A stretch of DNA of 64,000 bases from Exiguobacterium sp. 9-2 (GCF_036287235.1 NZ_CP142850.1:894001-958000), one strand, 5' to 3'; positions 1 through 9,639 are shown, numbered from the stretch's first letter. Translations and numbers: made by a program. Notes: generated by a model from the sequence alone, not told the origin.

Positions 1-593
1 AGTATGCGTCAGACCGTGCACGCCGTATCTTAAAACCGATTTTAGAAGTCTTAGCTGGTGTTCCGACGATCGTTTTCGGATTCTTCGCGTTGACGTTCGT
101 CACACCACTACTCGTTAAATTAATTCCAGGCATTCAAATCTACAATGCGCTCAGTCCGGGGATCGTCGTCGGTATCATGATCATTCCAATGATCGCCTCG
201 ATTTCTGAGGATGCGATGAGCTCTGTTCCTAAAAAAATTCGTGACGGTGCGCTTGCTCTTGGTTCGACACGTCTTGAAGTCGCATTAAAAGTCGTTGTTC
301 CCGCTGCCTTGTCCGGAATCATTGCTTCAATCGTACTCGGAATGTCTCGAGCAATTGGTGAGACGATGATCGTGACGATCGCTGGTGGTTCGAATCCGAC
401 AGCTGCTGTTAATCCACTCGAGCCGGTCCAGACGATGACTGCGTATATCGTTCAGGTCGCTTTAGGCGATGCTGGATTTGGAACAGTTGAATATTACAGT
501 ATCTATGCGGTTGGTACGCTCTTGTTCGTCTTTACGTTATTGATGAACTTACTCGCGAACTGGATCACACGCCGCTTCAGAGAGGAGTATTAA
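1..593 (+). CDS. pstC: Phosphate ABC transporter permease PstC (5' end outside window)
   Basis: Inner-membrane permease of the high-affinity PstSCAB phosphate importer. The reading frame is already open at base 3 and runs to TAA at 591-593, so the N-terminal part lies outside the window. Visible are hydrophobic segments and the MetI-type cytoplasmic EAA-like loop ([21 protein letters not shown]), which contacts the PstB ATPase. The gene is followed after one base by pstA, giving tight translational coupling in a pst operon whose pstS is presumably just upstream. Identity is firm from the loop, the length and the pstA-pstB-phoU context. Confidence 0.93.
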   Translation, partial: YASDRARRILKPILEVLAGVPTIVFGFFALTFVTPLLVKLIPGIQIYNALSPGIVVGIMIIPMIASISEDAMSSVPKKIRDGALALGSTRLEVALKVVVPAALSGIIASIVLGMSRAIGETMIVTIAGGSNPTAAVNPLEPVQTMTAYIVQVALGDAGFGTVEYYSIYAVGTLLFVFTLLMNLLANWITRRFREEY

Positions 594-594
594 G

Positions 595-1503
595 ATGGCC
601 TTACCAGAAAAGCAACCTGTCACAAAAAAATTCATCGACCCGGTCGCAGTTAAGAAATCCATTAGCCAACGCCTCGTCGTCAACAATGTAACGAAAGTCA
701 TTTTCCTCGTCGGTCTGTTTTTCGGTCTCGTCGTCTTAGGTATTCTCCTATTCGGCGTCATCCGTGACGGTGCTTCGTGGTTATCACTTGAATTTCTACA
801 AAACGCACCATCTCGTCGTGCGGAACGTGCCGGAATCTATCCAGCGTTAATGGGATCGATCTTCTTGATGCTCCTGATCATCCCGATGATTTTCATCATT
901 GGTGTTGGAGCAGCAATTTATTTAGAAGAATATGCAAAAAAGAGTCGGATGACATCGTTCATCGAGGTCAATATCTCGAACCTCGCAGGTGTTCCGTCGA
1001 TCGTCTTTGGATTACTCGGATTAACGTTCTTCGTCCGTAATATGGGCTTCGGTTCGACGTTGATTGCTGGAGCTTTGACACTCGCATTGATGAGTCTTCC
1101 GGTCGTCATCGTTTCTTCTCAAGAAGCAATTCGCGCCGTGCCACAAGCGATGCGCCATGCATCACTCGCACTCGGTGCATCGAAATGGCAAACGACGTTC
1201 AAAGTCGTTCTTCCGGCATCACTTCCGGGAGTCATTACAGGAATCATCTTAGCTGTATCCCGAGCGATCGGTGAGACAGCACCGTTGATCATGGTCGGAG
1301 CTGCCATTTTCATCGCCCGTGCGCCAGAAGGGATCTTTTCAGAGTTCACGGCATTACCGATTCAAATCTATAACTGGACAAGTCGTCCACAAGCGGACTT
1401 CCAAGGTCTTGCAGCAGCAGGAATCATCATCTTGATGGTCATTCTCTTGACGATGAACTCGCTTGCGATCTGGATCCGGAACCGATTTTCTAAACGCTAT
1501 TAA
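595..1503 (+). CDS. pstA: Phosphate ABC transporter permease PstA
   Basis: Second membrane subunit of the phosphate importer, 302 aa. After a roughly 45-residue cytoplasmic N-terminus comes a first membrane helix (about residues 38-58), then further helices. The EAA loop is around residues 195-215 ([20 protein letters not shown]). It starts one base after the pstC stop; the SD-like AGAGGAG lies inside the end of pstC. It forms the channel with PstC and is energised by PstB. Length is usual for PstA and nothing is truncated. Confidence 0.95.
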   Translation: MALPEKQPVTKKFIDPVAVKKSISQRLVVNNVTKVIFLVGLFFGLVVLGILLFGVIRDGASWLSLEFLQNAPSRRAERAGIYPALMGSIFLMLLIIPMIFIIGVGAAIYLEEYAKKSRMTSFIEVNISNLAGVPSIVFGLLGLTFFVRNMGFGSTLIAGALTLALMSLPVVIVSSQEAIRAVPQAMRHASLALGASKWQTTFKVVLPASLPGVITGIILAVSRAIGETAPLIMVGAAIFIARAPEGIFSEFTALPIQIYNWTSRPQADFQGLAAAGIIILMVILLTMNSLAIWIRNRFSKRY

Positions 1504-1544
1504 TCGAACGAGATAGAAGGGATTTCTTTTAAGGAGGAAGACAG

Positions 1545-2375
1545 ATGATGGATACGAAGCTGAATACGAAATCAGTCGTCACAGAAGGGGCAGAGCGTAT
1601 GAACCAACCAGTAGTAGCACGCGAGAGCGTCTATAACGTTAAAAACTTAAATTTATGGTACGGTGACGATCACGCGCTTAAAGATGTCAATCTTGATATC
1701 AAAAAAAATGAAGTTACGGCAATTATTGGACCGTCAGGATGCGGTAAATCGACATTCATCAAAACATTGAACCGGATGGTCGAACTCGTTCCGATCGTGC
1801 GGACGAATGGTGTCATTGAGTATCACGGACGTAATATCTTTGAAAAAGAGTATGGTGTTGAAGAATTACGGACGTCTGTCGGAATGGTCTTTCAGCAACC
1901 GAATCCATTCCCAAAATCAATTTACGATAACATCGCATATGGTCCACGTGTCCATGGCGTTAAAAACAAAAAAATCCTTGATGAGATCGTGGAACGTAGT
2001 TTACGCCGAGCAGCGATTTGGGATGAAGTCAAAGATCGCTTAAATGAAAATGCCTATGGTCTTTCGGGTGGTCAACAACAACGTCTCTGTATCGCGCGTT
2101 GCCTCGCGATCGAGCCGGATGTCATTTTGATGGATGAGCCGACATCGGCACTGGACCCGATTTCTACATTAAAAGTAGAAGAACTCGTCCAAGAGTTGAA
2201 ATCGGACTACTCAATTATCATCGTCACGCACAACATGCAGCAAGCTGCACGTGTATCTGACAAAACAGCATTCTTCTTGAATGGTGAAGTCGTCGAGTTC
2301 GATCAAACAGACCGGATCTTTGGAAATCCGACCGACAAACGGACGGAAGATTACATTTCAGGACGATTCGGATAA
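1545..2375 (+). CDS. pstB: Phosphate ABC transporter ATP-binding protein PstB
   Basis: ATPase driving phosphate import, 276 aa. Walker A is GPSGCGKST (near residue 65), the ABC signature LSGGQQQRL, and Walker [13 protein letters not shown]; a Q-loop (VFQQPNPFP) and switch histidine (VTHNM) are present. About 25 extra residues precede the usual PstB start. I keep the first ATG because an excellent AAGGAGG lies 7-8 bases upstream; a later internal ATG cannot be excluded. It lies 41 bases after pstA and 18 before phoU. Confidence 0.96.
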   Translation: MMDTKLNTKSVVTEGAERMNQPVVARESVYNVKNLNLWYGDDHALKDVNLDIKKNEVTAIIGPSGCGKSTFIKTLNRMVELVPIVRTNGVIEYHGRNIFEKEYGVEELRTSVGMVFQQPNPFPKSIYDNIAYGPRVHGVKNKKILDEIVERSLRRAAIWDEVKDRLNENAYGLSGGQQQRLCIARCLAIEPDVILMDEPTSALDPISTLKVEELVQELKSDYSIIIVTHNMQQAARVSDKTAFFLNGEVVEFDQTDRIFGNPTDKRTEDYISGRFG

Positions 2376-2393
2376 GAAGGGGAGACGAGACGA

Positions 2394-3056
2394 ATGGCAG
2401 CGAACCGTACAATTTTTGGAGAAAACCTTGCAATACTCGATCAAAAAGTCTTTTTACTAGCACGAAAAACGATGCAACAAATCGCAACGACAGCAGAGGC
2501 GCTCGAAAAATATGATCAAGATATCGCACGTGGTGTCATTGCGAACGACAATGAACTCGATGATCTTGAACTCGAAATCAACGATGATGCGATCCTCTTA
2601 ATCGCGAAGCAACAACCAGTTGCGACGGATTTACGACGGATCATCACGGCGATGAAGATTTCATCGGATCTCGAGCGGATTGCGGATTATGCAGGAAATA
2701 TTTCAAAAGCAGTCCTTCGTGTCGAAACATTTCCATACGTCATCGATATCTCCTTGTTGAAGGAAGCGTTTGAGACATTACTCGATATGACGGAAACCGC
2801 AATCGTTGCATATCGTGATGGAGATGTCGAAAAAGCAAAAGCACTGTCTGATCTCGACAATGTCATCGATGAGACGACATACAAGGCGCTCCGTCAGTAT
2901 ATGCGTCATATGTCCTTGCAACCGATCGTTGTCGATGAAGTCATGCAATTCACGAACATTTGCCGATATATCGAGCGAATGGGTGACCACTTGACGAACG
3001 TCGGGGAACATCTGATCTATCTCGAAAAAGGAAAACATTATGATTTAAATGGGTGA
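2394..3056 (+). CDS. phoU: Phosphate transport system regulator PhoU
   Basis: Cytoplasmic all-helical PhoU protein, 220 aa, made of two repeated three-helix PhoU domains (about residues 15-105 and 115-210). The characteristic acidic motifs are visible (DLERIADYAGNISK in repeat one, ICRYIERMGDHLTNVGEH in repeat two). In the family these bind metal clusters and couple Pst transport to PhoR signalling. It is the last gene of the pst operon: 18 bases after pstB, and followed directly by a strong terminator. Confidence 0.95.
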   Translation: MAANRTIFGENLAILDQKVFLLARKTMQQIATTAEALEKYDQDIARGVIANDNELDDLELEINDDAILLIAKQQPVATDLRRIITAMKISSDLERIADYAGNISKAVLRVETFPYVIDISLLKEAFETLLDMTETAIVAYRDGDVEKAKALSDLDNVIDETTYKALRQYMRHMSLQPIVVDEVMQFTNICRYIERMGDHLTNVGEHLIYLEKGKHYDLNG

Positions 3057-3060
3057 ACTA

Positions 3061-3097
3061 AGTAGGCCGGAGGAATTTCCTCTGCCTACTTTTTTTG
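3061..3097 (+). terminator. Rho-independent terminator after phoU
   Basis: Inverted repeat AGTAGGC...GCCTACT with inner GAGG/CCTC pairing, followed by a run of T. It closes the pst-phoU operon. Confidence 0.9.
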
Positions 3098-3163
3098 TAA
3101 AGGGATTCGAAACACGTTTGTAGAATAGGAAAGAAGTGAATAATGACAGAGAGGTGATTGGGA

Positions 3164-3889
3164 ATGCTTGAGCAAATCATTAAAATGAAAGAACAAGGGC
3201 TGACAACAAAACAAATCGCAGCTCAATTGGATACGACTGAAGGAAAAATTAAATATGCTTGGACCAAATATCGTAAATCATTGACAGATCAACCAACTGT
3301 AGAAGCACCGAAAGTAAAATCAAAAACTGTCAAACAGACCAAAAAGTCGACTGCACCGGTATTAGATGTCGTACCGTCTGTGCAAGTGATGCCATCACTC
3401 GAACGTGATGCGTTTGGAATGGCGACGCATTATGAAGATGATATTCTCCATGCGATCGTTCAGTCACCGACTGCGTTATATGTCTACTGGGAATTGTCTG
3501 AACTGTCGAAACAGTTGTTAGAAACGCATTATCACACGACATTTGATTCGTTCCGTAAAGAGTTACGCATCATTGACGTCACACTCGTCGATTACGAACA
3601 AGGACAAGCGAATCGTACGTATCAGTTCGAACTGCCTGAGATGACGAATGCTTGGTTCGTTCGACCAGTTGCCCCGAATACTACATACATCATTGAATGG
3701 GGCATTCAAACGATTGATGGAGATTTCGTTCCAGTACTACGTTCGAAACCAGTCGAGACACCACGTGACGAACCAGTCACAGACGGACGCTTCGCCGAAG
3801 TCGTGCATCATTGGCAATACGGTGAGGTCGAACAGCCGGAATGGGTCGAGGTATTACGCCCGTATTCTTATTTCGATCGCGTCCGATAA
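3164..3889 (+). CDS. DUF4912 domain protein next to glucan branching enzyme
   Basis: Protein of 241 aa. The first about 45 residues look like a small helix-turn-helix/sigma-like segment (MKEQGLTTKQIAAQLDTTEGKIKYAWTKYRK), then a Lys/Thr-rich linker. Residues about 85-235 match the DUF4912 pattern, including the phrase ALYVYWELS. The ATG at 3164 is chosen because GAGGTG lies 7 bases upstream; the TTG at 3158 would be too close. Function is unknown. In Firmicutes such genes commonly sit beside GH57 and GT4 genes, as here, which suggests a role in alpha-glucan metabolism; that is inference. Confidence 0.8.
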   Translation: MLEQIIKMKEQGLTTKQIAAQLDTTEGKIKYAWTKYRKSLTDQPTVEAPKVKSKTVKQTKKSTAPVLDVVPSVQVMPSLERDAFGMATHYEDDILHAIVQSPTALYVYWELSELSKQLLETHYHTTFDSFRKELRIIDVTLVDYEQGQANRTYQFELPEMTNAWFVRPVAPNTTYIIEWGIQTIDGDFVPVLRSKPVETPRDEPVTDGRFAEVVHHWQYGEVEQPEWVEVLRPYSYFDRVR

Positions 3890-3920
3890 TGGAATTAGAG
3901 AGAGGAAAGGAAGAGAAGCT

Positions 3921-6104
3921 ATGCGAAAAGGATATTTTTCACTCGTCTTACATGCACACTTACCATATATCCGTCATGAAGAGGCGCATCGTCTCGAGGA
4001 ACGGTGGATGTATGAAGCGATTTCAGAAACCTACATTCCATTATTGTGGGAAGTCGACCGCTTATCACGTCCGCTCGGTTGGACAGTCAGTATTTCACCG
4101 CCGGTCATCGAGATGCTTGCCGATCCACTGATTCAAGACCGCTACATCGAGCATATCGAGGACACATTACGTTTGATTCGTCAGGAACTGGAGCGAGAGC
4201 TTGACCAAAAGGAACGAGATGCTCTTTTATTCTATCAAGACCGCTATCAAGATTTATTGAATACGTTCCTTCACTGGGAAAAAGATTTGAACCGGGCATT
4301 CCGCCATTACAAAGAGCAAGGCTATCTTGATTTGATCACCTGTACGGCGACACACGGGTTCAGTCCTCACATGTTGTCTGAACAAGCGGCGCGCTCTGAA
4401 ATTCAGACAGGCTTGAACTGTTTTGAACGCCATTACGGATTCCGTCCATCAGGTCTTTGGATGCCGGAATGTGCCTATACGCCAGGACTTGATCGAATTT
4501 TATATGAGGAAGGCATTCGCTATACGTTCGTCGATGAACATTCGATTTTAAACGCCGATCCAGCACCAAAACACGGAATTGGAGCACCCGTCTATTCTCC
4601 ACACGGTGTAGCACTCTTCCCGCGTGATCAAATCATTTCCGGAAAAATCTGGAGTTCTGTCATCGGATATCCGGGACATCCTGATTATCGTGAGTTTTAT
4701 CGGGATCTCGCGTATGATCGGGAATGGGATCAAATTGCTGAGTTCATGCATCCGGAAGGCTTACGTTATGATACCGGTTTGAAATTGCATCGTGTAACAG
4801 GTGAGACGGATCAAAAAGACTATTACGTACGTGACTGGGCATGGCAACGAACAAGTGAGCATGCAGCAGATTTTGCTCAAGCACTTGGTGAACATTTAGA
4901 TGCATATCAAGGACAAGACTTCCCGCCATTTCTCGTCACAGCACCATTTGATGCTGAATTGTTTGGTCACTGGTGGTTCGAAGGACCTGATTTCCTTGGT
5001 AAAGCGATGGAACGTCTAGAGGATCAGGCGATTGAGTCGATTTCACCAGCTATGTTCCTCGAACGTCACTTCCAAGACATCGATACGGCACATGTCGCGA
5101 TGGGAACGTGGGGACGAAAAGGCTATGCGGAAGTCTGGATCAACGAGCGCAACGACTGGATGATTCGCCATCTCCACCAGCTCGAAAAGAGACTAGCAGG
5201 AATCGTTGCGCGAAATCGTCATCAAGATGCATTGACTGTCAAGGCGAAACGCCAGCTCATTCGAGAATATCTACTTGCTGTCTCAAGTGACTGGCCGTTC
5301 ATTTTAGACGGACAGACGACAGCACAGTACGCTGCGAACCGGTTCCGTGAGCATATCTTACGTTTTGAAGAAACCGAACGTCGTCTCGATGCACAAGAAT
5401 TAACGATGGACTGGTTGGAAGGGCGTTATCAACAATATCCGTTCTTGCAAGATGAAGACATTGAACCAGATGTTTTCTTAACGGCTCATGACTATTATGT
5501 TGCGGTCAAACGCGATGCTACTTTGAACAAGGATGGTATTCTAATGTTCACTCGGGATTACGAACAATCTCACCGTCCAGTTCGTGATGTAGCTAGACGA
5601 CTAGCGGCAGCGGGAGAGAACGTCTACGTCGTAACGGAACATCCTGAAGCGTATCGATTCGAGGAGGGTGTGCATGTATACGGGGTACAAGTGACAGGTC
5701 TACCGATCGTTCAAACATACAATCAACTGGCTGCGTTAAATCTAGCCTTCTTGCGTCAGGCGCAAGCCTTGGCGAAGATCGTTGACTTCCAAGTCGTCCA
5801 TAACTTCAATATGGAAACAGCATCAGCTGCCCAGGCAATCGCCAAGATGAAAGAGTTGCCACTAGTCAGTAATGTTTATGATGTCGAGAGTGAGCGTTCT
5901 CCGGATCGTTCAGGTGGTCTGGTCGTTGCGTTAAAACGACTTGAAGGAGACGCATTGCGTCAATCGGCTGTCGTTTATCTAGAACGGGAAGAGTCACGCA
6001 ACGGGGTGGAACAGGAGTATCACGTTGAAAAGAAACCCCTTCGTTTTGAAGAGAACCTTGAAAAACCATATCAACACGTGACGAATCCGAAAAAGAACGG
6101 ATGA
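3921..6104 (+). CDS. GH57 1,4-alpha-glucan branching enzyme with C-terminal GT4 remnant
   Basis: Protein of 727 aa. Residues 1 to about 515 form a GH57/DUF1957 branching enzyme: N-terminal HAHLPYIRH, nucleophile Glu183 in GLWMPECAY, acid/base Asp344 in APFDAELFGHWWFEG. Such enzymes cleave alpha-1,4 and make alpha-1,6 glucan links. Residues about 537-695 resemble only the first (acceptor-side) Rossmann half of a GT4 glycosyltransferase (ILMFTRDY, NVYVVTEHPE, FQVVHNFN, PLVSNVYD). The glycine-rich loop is lost and the donor-binding half is missing. The start at 3921 follows AGAGGAAAGGAAG; the frame is open further upstream but lies inside the DUF4912 gene. Confidence 0.88.
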   Translation: MRKGYFSLVLHAHLPYIRHEEAHRLEERWMYEAISETYIPLLWEVDRLSRPLGWTVSISPPVIEMLADPLIQDRYIEHIEDTLRLIRQELERELDQKERDALLFYQDRYQDLLNTFLHWEKDLNRAFRHYKEQGYLDLITCTATHGFSPHMLSEQAARSEIQTGLNCFERHYGFRPSGLWMPECAYTPGLDRILYEEGIRYTFVDEHSILNADPAPKHGIGAPVYSPHGVALFPRDQIISGKIWSSVIGYPGHPDYREFYRDLAYDREWDQIAEFMHPEGLRYDTGLKLHRVTGETDQKDYYVRDWAWQRTSEHAADFAQALGEHLDAYQGQDFPPFLVTAPFDAELFGHWWFEGPDFLGKAMERLEDQAIESISPAMFLERHFQDIDTAHVAMGTWGRKGYAEVWINERNDWMIRHLHQLEKRLAGIVARNRHQDALTVKAKRQLIREYLLAVSSDWPFILDGQTTAQYAANRFREHILRFEETERRLDAQELTMDWLEGRYQQYPFLQDEDIEPDVFLTAHDYYVAVKRDATLNKDGILMFTRDYEQSHRPVRDVARRLAAAGENVYVVTEHPEAYRFEEGVHVYGVQVTGLPIVQTYNQLAALNLAFLRQAQALAKIVDFQVVHNFNMETASAAQAIAKMKELPLVSNVYDVESERSPDRSGGLVVALKRLEGDALRQSAVVYLEREESRNGVEQEYHVEKKPLRFEENLEKPYQHVTNPKKNG

Positions 6105-6208
6105 ACAGTTGCAATTCCTTTCCTTTCTTGGTACGATACTTGAGTATGCTTAACCTTATGTAAAGCAAAATCACTTGATACATCGAGAGCTAGATAGGAG
6201 GGAATTCC

Positions 6209-6358
6209 ATGCGCGTTAAAATCACATTAGCTTGCACTGAAACTGGTGACCGTACTTATATCACTAAAAAGAACAAGCGTAACAACCCAGAGCGTCTTGA
6301 GTTGAAGAAATACAACCCACGTCTCCGTAAACACACACTTCACCGTGAAGTGAAATAA
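6209..6358 (+). CDS. rpmG: 50S ribosomal protein L33 (zinc-less form)
   Basis: 49-residue L33, beginning [15 protein letters not shown] and ending in a basic tail. It lacks the paired CxxC motifs of the zinc-binding L33 paralog (only one Cys), so it is the C-minus type that replaces the zinc form when zinc is scarce. An AGGAGGGAATTCC ribosome-binding site precedes the ATG. In B. subtilis rpmGA likewise precedes yqgN. A terminator follows within 12 bases. Confidence 0.96.
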   Translation: MRVKITLACTETGDRTYITKKNKRNNPERLELKKYNPRLRKHTLHREVK

Positions 6359-6369
6359 TTGAGATGGAA

Positions 6370-6397
6370 GCCGTCACTTCGTGTGATGGCTTTTTTT
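6370..6397 (+). terminator. Terminator after rpmG
   Basis: GCCGTCAC-TTCG-TGTGATGGC stem with a stable TTCG loop, then seven T. It separates rpmG from the cyclo-ligase gene 19 bases on, so read-through may feed the latter. Confidence 0.88.
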
Positions 6398-6415
6398 GTG
6401 GAAAGGAAGACAGTT

Positions 6416-6961
6416 ATGAACAAACAAGAAGTACGCCGTCTGATCAAAGAAAGATTAGATGTGATGGAGAACCGTGCTGAAAAGGAACGGTTAATACACG
6501 AACATGTTTTGTTATTGCCTGAATGGCAACAAGCGACTTGTGTCGCAATCACGTTAGCATTTCGAAATGAATGTGATACAAGCATATTGATTAAACAAGC
6601 GTGGCAAGAGGACAAGACGGTCTTGATACCGAAAGTAGTCGGAGAAGAGATGGTCTTTTATGAATACAGACCAGAAGATCAATTGCAGCATAATCAGATG
6701 GGAATCGCAGAACCAATGGATTCAGCTCGTCGCACTACACTTGATCAAGCGGGATTTTGTCTCGTTCCGGGACGCGCCTATCGACGAGATGGCTATCGCT
6801 TAGGGTGGGGAGGCGGTTATTATGATCGTGCACTCGTAACATACACAGGTTGTAAAGTATCCATCGCCTTTTCAGAACAGCTCTTTCCAGATTTTGAAGT
6901 GGAGGACTTCGATATCCCAGTTGATCTCATCGTCACGGACCAAGAGGTTATCCGATGTTAA
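6416..6961 (+). CDS. yqgN: 5-formyltetrahydrofolate cyclo-ligase
   Basis: Converts 5-formyl-THF plus ATP to 5,10-methenyl-THF, returning folinic acid to the one-carbon pool; cytosolic, 181 aa. The family signature RDGYRLGWGGGYYDR is near residues 120-135, and the N-terminal basic KQEVRRLIKERL is typical. The start is the ATG after GAAAGGAAG; an open frame upstream lies within the rpmG terminator. It overlaps the next gene by 7 bases. Folate-linked genes folD and gcvT lie further along the window. Confidence 0.93.
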   Translation: MNKQEVRRLIKERLDVMENRAEKERLIHEHVLLLPEWQQATCVAITLAFRNECDTSILIKQAWQEDKTVLIPKVVGEEMVFYEYRPEDQLQHNQMGIAEPMDSARRTTLDQAGFCLVPGRAYRRDGYRLGWGGGYYDRALVTYTGCKVSIAFSEQLFPDFEVEDFDIPVDLIVTDQEVIRC

Positions 6962-7734
6962 GTGTTACGATTTTATTTTGTCTCATTCTCGCCTGGACTG
7001 GACGATATTTTCGCTTGTTGACGACAAGCGGGGCTGTCTTGACAATGCTCGTCGGCAGTGGTGTCTCATTTGGATTCGGCTTGAAAGGTTTAGTGGTGCT
7101 CTTACTCTTCTTTGGCAGCTCGAGTCTTTTATCGAAAATTGGGCGTTCTAGAAAAAAATCCGTGGACGCGATCGTCGAAAAAGAGGGTGCACGTGACGGA
7201 TGGCAAGTACTTGCGAATGGAGGAGTAGCGTTCGTCGCTGCTATAGCCTACGCCATGACGATGAATTTTGCATATCTCTTGTTATTCCTATTCGTCATCG
7301 CGGCATCGAATGCCGATACATGGGCTTCGGAAATCGGTCCACTCTCAAGACGTGATCCATGGTCTTTGAAAACATTACGACGGGTACCAGCAGGAACGAG
7401 CGGAGCGATGTCGTTAATCGGAACGTTAGGAACAATTGCTGGAGCTGCGTTCATCGCTTTAGCAGCGCAGTGGATCTTCTCTCTTTCTTTGACAGAGGCC
7501 TTACTTGTGACAGGTATCGGTGTCCTTGGAAGTCTTCTCGATACACTATTTGGAGCAATGTGGCAACGCGTGTATGAATGTTCAGTTTGCGAGGAACGTA
7601 CGGAAAAACGAGAGCATCATGGACAACCGACAGCTTACGTATCGGGTATTTGGTTTCTTGGAAATGATGCGGTAAACGTCATGACGAGTGGTCTAGCGAG
7701 TGGAATCGGGTTTATCATCGTCCGATTCTGGTAA
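6955..7734 (+). CDS. DUF92 family membrane protein
   Basis: 259 aa, six or so hydrophobic segments, with the DUF92 hallmarks ASNADTWASEIG (about residues 118-129) and a following G-T-S-G box (PAGTSGAMS). The family includes plant phytyl-phosphate kinases and is thought to be a CTP- or nucleotide-dependent prenyl/lipid kinase, but bacterial members are uncharacterised. Translation is coupled to the preceding gene by a 7-base overlap. In B. subtilis a rhomboid gene (gluP) sits near this spot and is absent here. Confidence 0.85.
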   Translation: MLSVTILFCLILAWTGRYFRLLTTSGAVLTMLVGSGVSFGFGLKGLVVLLLFFGSSSLLSKIGRSRKKSVDAIVEKEGARDGWQVLANGGVAFVAAIAYAMTMNFAYLLLFLFVIAASNADTWASEIGPLSRRDPWSLKTLRRVPAGTSGAMSLIGTLGTIAGAAFIALAAQWIFSLSLTEALLVTGIGVLGSLLDTLFGAMWQRVYECSVCEERTEKREHHGQPTAYVSGIWFLGNDAVNVMTSGLASGIGFIIVRFW

Positions 7735-7793
7735 GTGCAAAGTATGACAGGGTAATTCCTTATGTTAGGATATCGATGACACAAAATGGACAA

Positions 7794-7840
7794 ATGTGAT
7801 TAATTTCACATATTACAAAGAATGTGAAAGATGTTACAAT
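7794..7840 (+). promoter_or_regulatory. ldh promoter with Rex/Crp-Fnr-like operator
   Basis: A near-perfect dyad ATGTGA-TTAATT-TCACAT spans 7794-7811, directly upstream of an extended -10 element TGT-TACAAT at 7832-7840. The dyad fits both the Rex consensus (TTGTGAA-N4-TTCACAA, redox repressor of ldh in Gram-positives) and the Crp/Fnr/ArcR consensus (TGTGA-N6-TCACA). A second imperfect dyad of the same type (TTGTGA...TTAACAA) lies at about 7845-7862. Redox or oxygen control of lactate dehydrogenase is inferred. Confidence 0.65.
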
Positions 7841-7897
7841 TTATTTGTGAGATAGTTAACAAACTCTTAGAACGAATGAAAGGGTGGACATAACGAG

Positions 7898-8854
7898 ATG
7901 GAATTACATGCGAAAGTAACACGGGTGGCGTTAATCGGAGCAGGTGCGGTCGGTTCAAGCTTTGCTTATCAGATGTCAACAGCCGGACTTTGTGAGGAAC
8001 TTGTCATCATTGACGTCAATAAAGCAAAAGCAGAAGGTGAAGCGATGGACTTGAACCACGGAACCCCGTTTAGTTCTTCACCGATGCGGATCTGGGCTGG
8101 AGATTATATGGACTGCCGAGAGGCTGAGGTCGTCGTCATCACGGCGGGAGCTCCTCAAAAACCAGGAGAGACGAGACTCGATCTCGTCGCAAAGAATGCA
8201 TTGATCATGAAAGAAATGATTCGTCAGATTATGGATTCTGGTTTTGATGGTCTCATCGTCGTGGCTTCCAATCCGGTTGATATCATGGCACATCTGGCTT
8301 GGAAATATTCCGGTCTTCCAAAATCACGCGTATTTGGATCAGGAACGGTGCTCGATACAGCACGTCTGCGTCAAATGCTTGGAGAATACTTTCACATCGA
8401 TTCTCGCAATGCCCATGCCTACATTCTTGGAGAACATGGAGATACGGAATTCGCTGCCTGGAGTAATAGCCGTATTTATGGAAAAACAATTGATGAACTA
8501 CTTGCTGAGGACGATCGTTACTCTCAAGCAGACCTTGATCAAATCTATATCAACGTTCGGGATGCTGCCTATCATATTATCGAACGTAAAGGAGCAACTT
8601 ATTATGCGATTGGACTTGGACTTGTTCGAATCGTGCGTGCCATCCTTGGGAACGAGAACTGTTTGTTGACGGTCGGGGCGTATGTAGATGGGCAGTACGG
8701 GATTTCCGGCATTCACATCGGAGTACCGGCGATCATCAATCGTCAAGGTGTGCGGGAAATCATTGAAGTCGCGTTGACAGAAGAAGAAATGAAGAAGTTT
8801 CATCATTCTGCTGATGTATTGCGTCAGACACTCGAACCTGTCTTGCAAGATTAA
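7898..8854 (+). CDS. ldh: L-lactate dehydrogenase
   Basis: NAD-dependent reduction of pyruvate to lactate, 318 aa, cytosolic. The Rossmann motif is [11 protein letters not shown] (residues about 14-24); the active-site loop [13 protein letters not shown] carries the catalytic Arg residues; and the signature GEHGDTEF contains the catalytic His. The Gln before KPGETR is the LDH-specific residue (Arg in malate dehydrogenase). Monocistronic: own promoter, and a terminator about 40 bases downstream. Confidence 0.96.
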   Translation: MELHAKVTRVALIGAGAVGSSFAYQMSTAGLCEELVIIDVNKAKAEGEAMDLNHGTPFSSSPMRIWAGDYMDCREAEVVVITAGAPQKPGETRLDLVAKNALIMKEMIRQIMDSGFDGLIVVASNPVDIMAHLAWKYSGLPKSRVFGSGTVLDTARLRQMLGEYFHIDSRNAHAYILGEHGDTEFAAWSNSRIYGKTIDELLAEDDRYSQADLDQIYINVRDAAYHIIERKGATYYAIGLGLVRIVRAILGNENCLLTVGAYVDGQYGISGIHIGVPAIINRQGVREIIEVALTEEEMKKFHHSADVLRQTLEPVLQD

Positions 8855-8894
8855 CGGCGCAAAGCATGACGAAAACCTCATAAATAGAGAGCTT

Positions 8895-8945
8895 AAAAAC
8901 TCAAATGGTGATCCTGTATCTTAGTGTCCACCTTTGAGTTTTTGT
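8895..8945 (+). terminator. Terminator after ldh
   Basis: Long stem of AAAACTCAAA and GGTG paired with CACC and TTTGAGTTTT around an about 19-base loop, ending in T. The A-rich 5' arm would also allow use in the opposite direction. Confidence 0.8.
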
Positions 8946-9109
8946 TATGAGAAAAAAAGAGGCAAACATCACTACTGTATTTAAGTGAAATTAAAAGAGA
9001 AAAAAATCTAGGTTTTATTTTACTAGAAAAGGGTTAAGTAAGAGATAGAAGCGTTTTTCCGTTATTATTTGTACGTCATGAAACCCAAAAAAGGAGAGAA
9101 TCGACAGTC

Positions 9110-9619
9110 ATGTATACTTTTCGAAAATTAACTAAAGAGGATGCAGAACAATACTGGAATCTACGCCTTGAGGGATTAAAGAATCATCCAGATGCGTTCG
9201 GTCATTCGTTTGACGATGAACAGCAAACCCCGCTCCGCGAAGTACGAGAAGGTCTAGAAGGAGAACCCGACTCCGATGAGATTTGGCTCGGTATGTTCGA
9301 CGGCGATGTATTGTTTGGGTTTGGTCAGGTCAAGCCATATGAACTGTCACGTGAATCGCACAAAGCGATGATTTCCGGAGTATATGTTTCGCCTGCATAT
9401 CGTGGAGGGACCGGTCGTGCTCTAATGGAGGCCTTGATCGACGAGGCGAAGAAGTTACCAGACGTTGAGCAAGTCATTCTTGCCGTATTATCAGGAAATG
9501 AAGCAGCGCAAAGTCTTTACGAATCGCTCGGCTTTGAAGTATATGCCGAAGATCCAGACTCCGTAAAATTAGAAGATGGCACATACCGCGATGATATTTG
9601 GATGAAAAAATACGTCTAA
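9110..9619 (+). CDS. GNAT family N-acetyltransferase
   Basis: 169 aa single-domain GNAT protein starting MYTFRKLTKEDAEQYWNLRLE. The acetyl-CoA binding motif A is VYVSPAYRGGTGRALMEALIDEA (about residues 93-115; R-G-G-T-G-R in place of Q/RxxGxG/A). The C-terminal AAQSLYESLGFEVYAED is the usual motif B. Substrate is unknown. It has a good AAGGAGAG site, its own terminator and no operon partner, so context gives no clue. Confidence 0.88.
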   Translation: MYTFRKLTKEDAEQYWNLRLEGLKNHPDAFGHSFDDEQQTPLREVREGLEGEPDSDEIWLGMFDGDVLFGFGQVKPYELSRESHKAMISGVYVSPAYRGGTGRALMEALIDEAKKLPDVEQVILAVLSGNEAAQSLYESLGFEVYAEDPDSVKLEDGTYRDDIWMKKYV

Positions 9620-9639
9620 GTTCATTATATGGTGTGGAC

